Source of the DNA: Daphnia pulex
Lineage: Eukaryota > Arthropoda > Branchiopoda > Diplostraca > Daphniidae
DNA: 64,000 nucleotides
NCBI RefSeq assembly: GCF_021134715.1
Contig: NC_060024.1
Location: 8,680,001 to 8,744,000 of the forward strand
Reading direction: 5' to 3'
Part shown: positions 60,001 to 64,000 of the stretch, piece by piece
Position numbering within the stretch: position 1 is the first letter of the stretch
How the letters are laid out: every line of letters begins with the position of its first letter
Notes under the pieces: model-generated
Databases searched by the model: none
The model's input: the letters and a program-made list of their open reading frames with translations, nothing else
What the model was told of the DNA's origin: nothing
Position numbers and translations under genes: made by a program

Positions 60001-63000
60001 AATCCCCCAGCAGCAGTAGCAGCGCGTAGCATATGTTTGTATTATACAGCAAATATAGCCAAACCCGGCGTCGATCAAAGAGAAAAAGTTGTATACGTCT
60101 AGACGTTGGTGCTGGCCTATATCCCACAGCAGATGACAAGAAACCTCAAATTTGAGTGATGACGACTCCAGCGAAGTTTTCATCAGATATAAAATATTGA
60201 TTGAGAAATATTTCGATTATTTGATAACCCCAATCAATTGGTATAGGTGTTGTAGAGTTGGATGTTTATTTAAAAATGTTTTATGTAGGCCTATAGTACA
60301 TACCAACAAATTTGAGTAAATATAATATGCGGTTCTTTTGATTATTCTGCTGCTGCTGGGCGAAATCTATTATTTTTTTTGTTCTTGTGTATTTTGTTCT
60401 GCGGTGATGTTATATTGAAGTGGTTGACCACGCCGGGCAGTTGTTCTGCTGTGTGTTGGATCGTCCCGCGTAATAAATATCCGGCATCCAGCAGCAGCAG
60501 CAGCACAGTATATATCTATGTATACTGTACATATAAATATAGTGTATATACTGTTGGTGACGGGCCGTGCTGGCGCCCTGGCCCAGCTCTAGCTCGCCAC
60601 CGTCTATAGAATATAACCGCTGCTGTATAGGGGCCACACGATATATGACGTTCGGCTGCCAGCGACGCCCAGCAACCCAGCAGTCTTATATCGTCTAGCC
60701 GGCCCTCTTCTCCTTATTTCTCCTTATAAACTATAAACGCACTCTCAATAGAGATTCTTTCGCCTCCGTTTGGATTCCTCACATGTATAATACATCTCTA
60801 AAGAAATGGATGACCAAATATTTATTCTATTATTCTTCTTTAGCTATTTCATCAATTTATGAAATGTCGATGCGGAATCTAATAGAAAGTGATGACAGCC
60901 GGATGTACTGTGACGTCCTGTTAAACAGTTGAACAAGTCAACGCCCAATCGGAATGAAACAAATCTCATCCAGATGGCAATTGATAAATGTAATAACATC
61001 CGACCTTTTTGACCATTGGTAATTTGTCGATTGGGAATGGCGCCGGATATCTATATATAATCTTTGCACAAACTCCATTCGACCGACAGTCACATAATGC
61101 TGGGCAGCAGCTAGGGTGCAAGTATGTTTGTGTTGAGACCCGGTCAGGTTCATCAATGTCCACACGTAGGCTATATGCACTATATACTATATTGTAAATC
61201 CTATCTAGATGATATGTGTCGGCTACACACAATTCGTGAAGCTCTGCACAATAATATCGATCAGCCGCGGGAGGACTCGGGGGTTGTTGCGGATATATAA
61301 GCGCACATCGACTACACCATATACGCCATCCAATTTCCTTCCGCCTGGGCTGGCGCTGTTCGGCGTCTCTCTTGCGGTATTAGTTGGTGGGCAAAGTGGT
61401 GGAACATATTTTCAAGCTGCCGCCGGCCGCCGGGGGGGGGTCGAGAAGGATGCCGAGATGATGACGATCGACTGATGATGGCCAAACGATTTTTTTTGTT
61501 TTTCTTCTCTTTTTTCATCAGCACGGTCGAAACTGTTTCATTCGATGGGATCGACGAGTACACACACAGTTCAGCAGTCAAACTGATGATCCTTCTTCTT
61601 CTTCTCTATATTTATTATACATCCCGTTCAGCACTGACGTAACATGTTAGATATCTGTAGCAGTATAGAGCATAGAGAGACTGAAGCCTCTGTATAGAGG
61701 AGAAATATACGACTTGGCTTTTAGTTGGCTTCCTTCGACACCGGGTAAAAACTGGAAAGAGAAAAAAATTATAATATCCAACCGAAAAAATGCAATTCGC
61801 ATTAGAAATTTGAAAAATATCACGAGAACGACGAATCAGGGACTGCGTCCTGTTCGTTATTAGACACACTGAATGGTTTAGTATACCGGGAAGAACGAAA
61901 TAGGTATGTAGCAGAGAGTGCTTGTCAGTGGATGTAGCTAGCTATGTATATGCTGAGAGGGTAGCGGGTACAATGTTACAAGCAGAAGACTTCAGAGAGC
62001 AAAGAGAATCCAGCCATCCGTGAATATTATGCATAGGTTAAAAAGAGAAGGAGGAATATTTCGTATCTATACATCTTTTTTTCTTTCTTTTTTGGATGAA
62101 GAAAAAACAGTGGGTCGATCTAATAAGCTTAGGAAACCTATCTAAAATATCAGGGCACGGACTGTACACACATATGTGCGCACAGGCGTGGAATATCGAC
62201 GCAAGCGGAATTATTGGGCGTGTATAGGCCTATTTGAATGATCGTGCATCGACAGCCTCGATTGAGCCTAATATATTCTATGTTATATACCAATGAATGT
62301 CTTTATAACATAAAGGGTTAAACAGCAGATGTTTTTGGGGAGGAGAGAGCTCATTAACAGGCAGCAGACAGACCCGCCTTAATATGGACCAGCAGGAGCT
62401 GCTGCTGTGCTGCGTGTCCTGATGCGTGCGTTATTTGTCTCCGTCACTTTCAATTTAGAGCGCAGCGTATAGACATTGAGTTCCGCGTTTAAAGGAGTTC
62501 GTTGCCGTGCTGCTGCTGCTGCACGATGGCGAAGCGCGCCATATTATTCTAACGTATTCCTTTTGATCGACGCAAATTCAATTATATCGCCAAAAGAATG
62601 ATTTGACGTTTTATAACCTGATGCGCATCACACACGTGCTGGGCTCCCATATAATATGGAGGGCGGAGAAAGGAGAGAGAGTGATTCCCTTTTTTGGGTT
62701 AAAATGTTTAGGCCTATCCAAAGAAACGAAATTGAGAAGAAGAAAAAGTTCGTTTCTTTTTTGACGCAGAAAATGAAAATCTCTTCGGGTGCATACACAT
62801 ATATACATTTATATGTGCATATTTTGTAATAGGAGGCGATGGAACCCATAGAGCATCATGCAACTCTTCCAATATGGCTTCTGTTTGCGACGAAAAAGGG
62901 AGGATATAAGTTGTGAACTTTTATTCAGGGCCCTATATGTTTAGTCAATTATTTTTTTATTTACACTGCTGCATATAGCATTGTTGCTGTTTGAGGCATA

Positions 63001-64000
63001 ACGTGTAGATTCATAAGTCGCTATACCTCGAATCCTGCCGTGTCAACCGCCAAACAATTTCTAAGGCAGCTCAGCTTATTAAAATGTGTTCGTGGAAATC
63101 TTCAGTGCTGATATGACGTATTAGCTTATTAGCTGTATAGGGATTATATAATTTATTACAGATAGCACCGCAGTCATATTGGCCTAATAGCAAAGTAAAA
63201 AAAAAAAAATCGTAGGCGTAATATATTTTAATTTTTTAAATTCCATCACCGTGTAATAGGCCTGTAACGCGATGAGAAATTTTGCAGAGCTTCCTATTAT
63301 ACATTCGAGGTCTATACAGTTTGGAGGCTAAAAATCAGGAAAGAAATTAAAACGTGCCAGGAAATAATGCCAAAATCAAAAATAAAAATAAAAATAAGTT
63401 GTGTAACTTATAAAATATATAGTTTTTAAAATTGTTGTATTAATATTTGTATCTGTTTTTTTTTTACTTCGCTCATGCAGGAGTGAGGAAGACGAGTTTT
63501 TACTGGGCTTCACCAAGTCCCGCGGTAATCGATACTTTTAGCAGCACATCGCGTATTAATATTATAGCCTGGTTGAGTGCTGTACAGCACATAGGCCTAT
63601 ATCCCTTTTCCCATCGGTTGGGAAATCCGAATTCATAGCGGCGTTTATATGATATCAGACTATACAAATTGATTGGCCTTTCAATGGTTGTCATCACTTA
63701 TTAACTATAGATACATAAAAGAGTTATAACAATGAATTAATTTCTATAGATTCAATTTGAAATGATGTTACAGGAAGCAGTAATACTTGGCGCCTTTAGT
63801 AGACCCATCAAGGTCTGTTGTGCAGCGTCCAAACAGAATCAAATGACGAAAATGTAGGCCTATATTTTCACATTTAACATCGTTTTTGTGCTGATGACGA
63901 GATGAATTTAGCACCAGTACATTATAAATGCGAAACCTCGTCGAATCACTTCTGCTTTGCTCCTGTACATACGTATATAGCTCCTAATAGTATAAATACG
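54035..64000. other. 10-kb noncoding region upstream of the nicotinic receptor exons
   Basis: No protein gene is supported. The stretch is full of short CTG/CAG runs, TATA-type dinucleotide runs, homopolymers and CT tracts. It probably contains the receptor's first exon, promoter and a long first intron, but I could not identify the exon that must end one base into a codon before the acceptor at 54035. Confidence 0.5.
57971..57990. repeat. (CTG)n microsatellite
   Basis: About six and a half CTG units in a row. Similar runs occur at about 56226-56242, 60489-60504 (CAG) and 62509-62522. Confidence 0.8.

Noticed and set aside
55124-63697. Many 60-120 codon frames in the 10-kb upstream region
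   Set aside because: They coincide with microsatellites and AT-rich tracts, overlap each other on both strands and have no consistent splice structure.

Overview
The window looks like nuclear DNA of a small-genome crustacean, most likely a water flea (Daphnia). Reasons: short introns of about 60-80 nt with GT-AG ends, compact intron-rich genes, a divergent ionotropic receptor, FLYWCH/MULE and LINE remnants, and animal orthologues (SUCLA2, SLC25A39/40, IFT54, a nicotinic receptor). The species call is inference; no search was run.

Layout. 1-11411 is the 3' part of a giant Thr-rich mucin-like gene (+), one uninterrupted frame of 3,802 codons made of nested repeats, with an apparent one-base loss just before its stop. 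11412-21086 is a transposon and pseudogene belt: a broken FLYWCH/MULE transposase (+), the 3' end of a LINE with an (ATT)n tail lying between inverted arms, a complete 2.2-kb P-type element with about 77-bp terminal inverted repeats and an 8-bp target duplication that carries a decayed THAP gene, a tRNA-derived SINE head (-), and a broken gene of unknown family (-).

22047-47163 is gene-dense: SUCLA2 (+, 8 exons), a ZAD/AT-hook/12-finger C2H2 protein (+, 12 exons), an ionotropic receptor with a TATA promoter (+, 9 exons), two tandem glycosyltransferase-like type II membrane proteins (-, 3 and 4 exons) with the relic of a third copy behind them, a winged-helix/nucleoside phosphorylase fusion (+, 9 exons), SLC25A39/40 (+, 8 exons), and IFT54/TRAF3IP1 (-, 10 exons). 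The last two converge tail to tail with 212 bp between them.

48432-54034 holds 11 exons of a nicotinic acetylcholine receptor alpha-type subunit (-). Its start codon is not in the exons I can define; 54035-64000 is microsatellite-rich DNA with no gene I can support and may be its first intron, 5' UTR and promoter.

Functional links are few. SUCLA2 and SLC25A39/40 are both mitochondrial, but this is ordinary eukaryotic neighbourhood, not an operon. The strongest leads are the intact P-type element with its 8-bp duplication, an intron difference between the two glycosyltransferase paralogues whose intron is bounded by 6-bp direct repeats, the large internal duplications of the mucin, and an excess of the palindrome TAGGCCTA.
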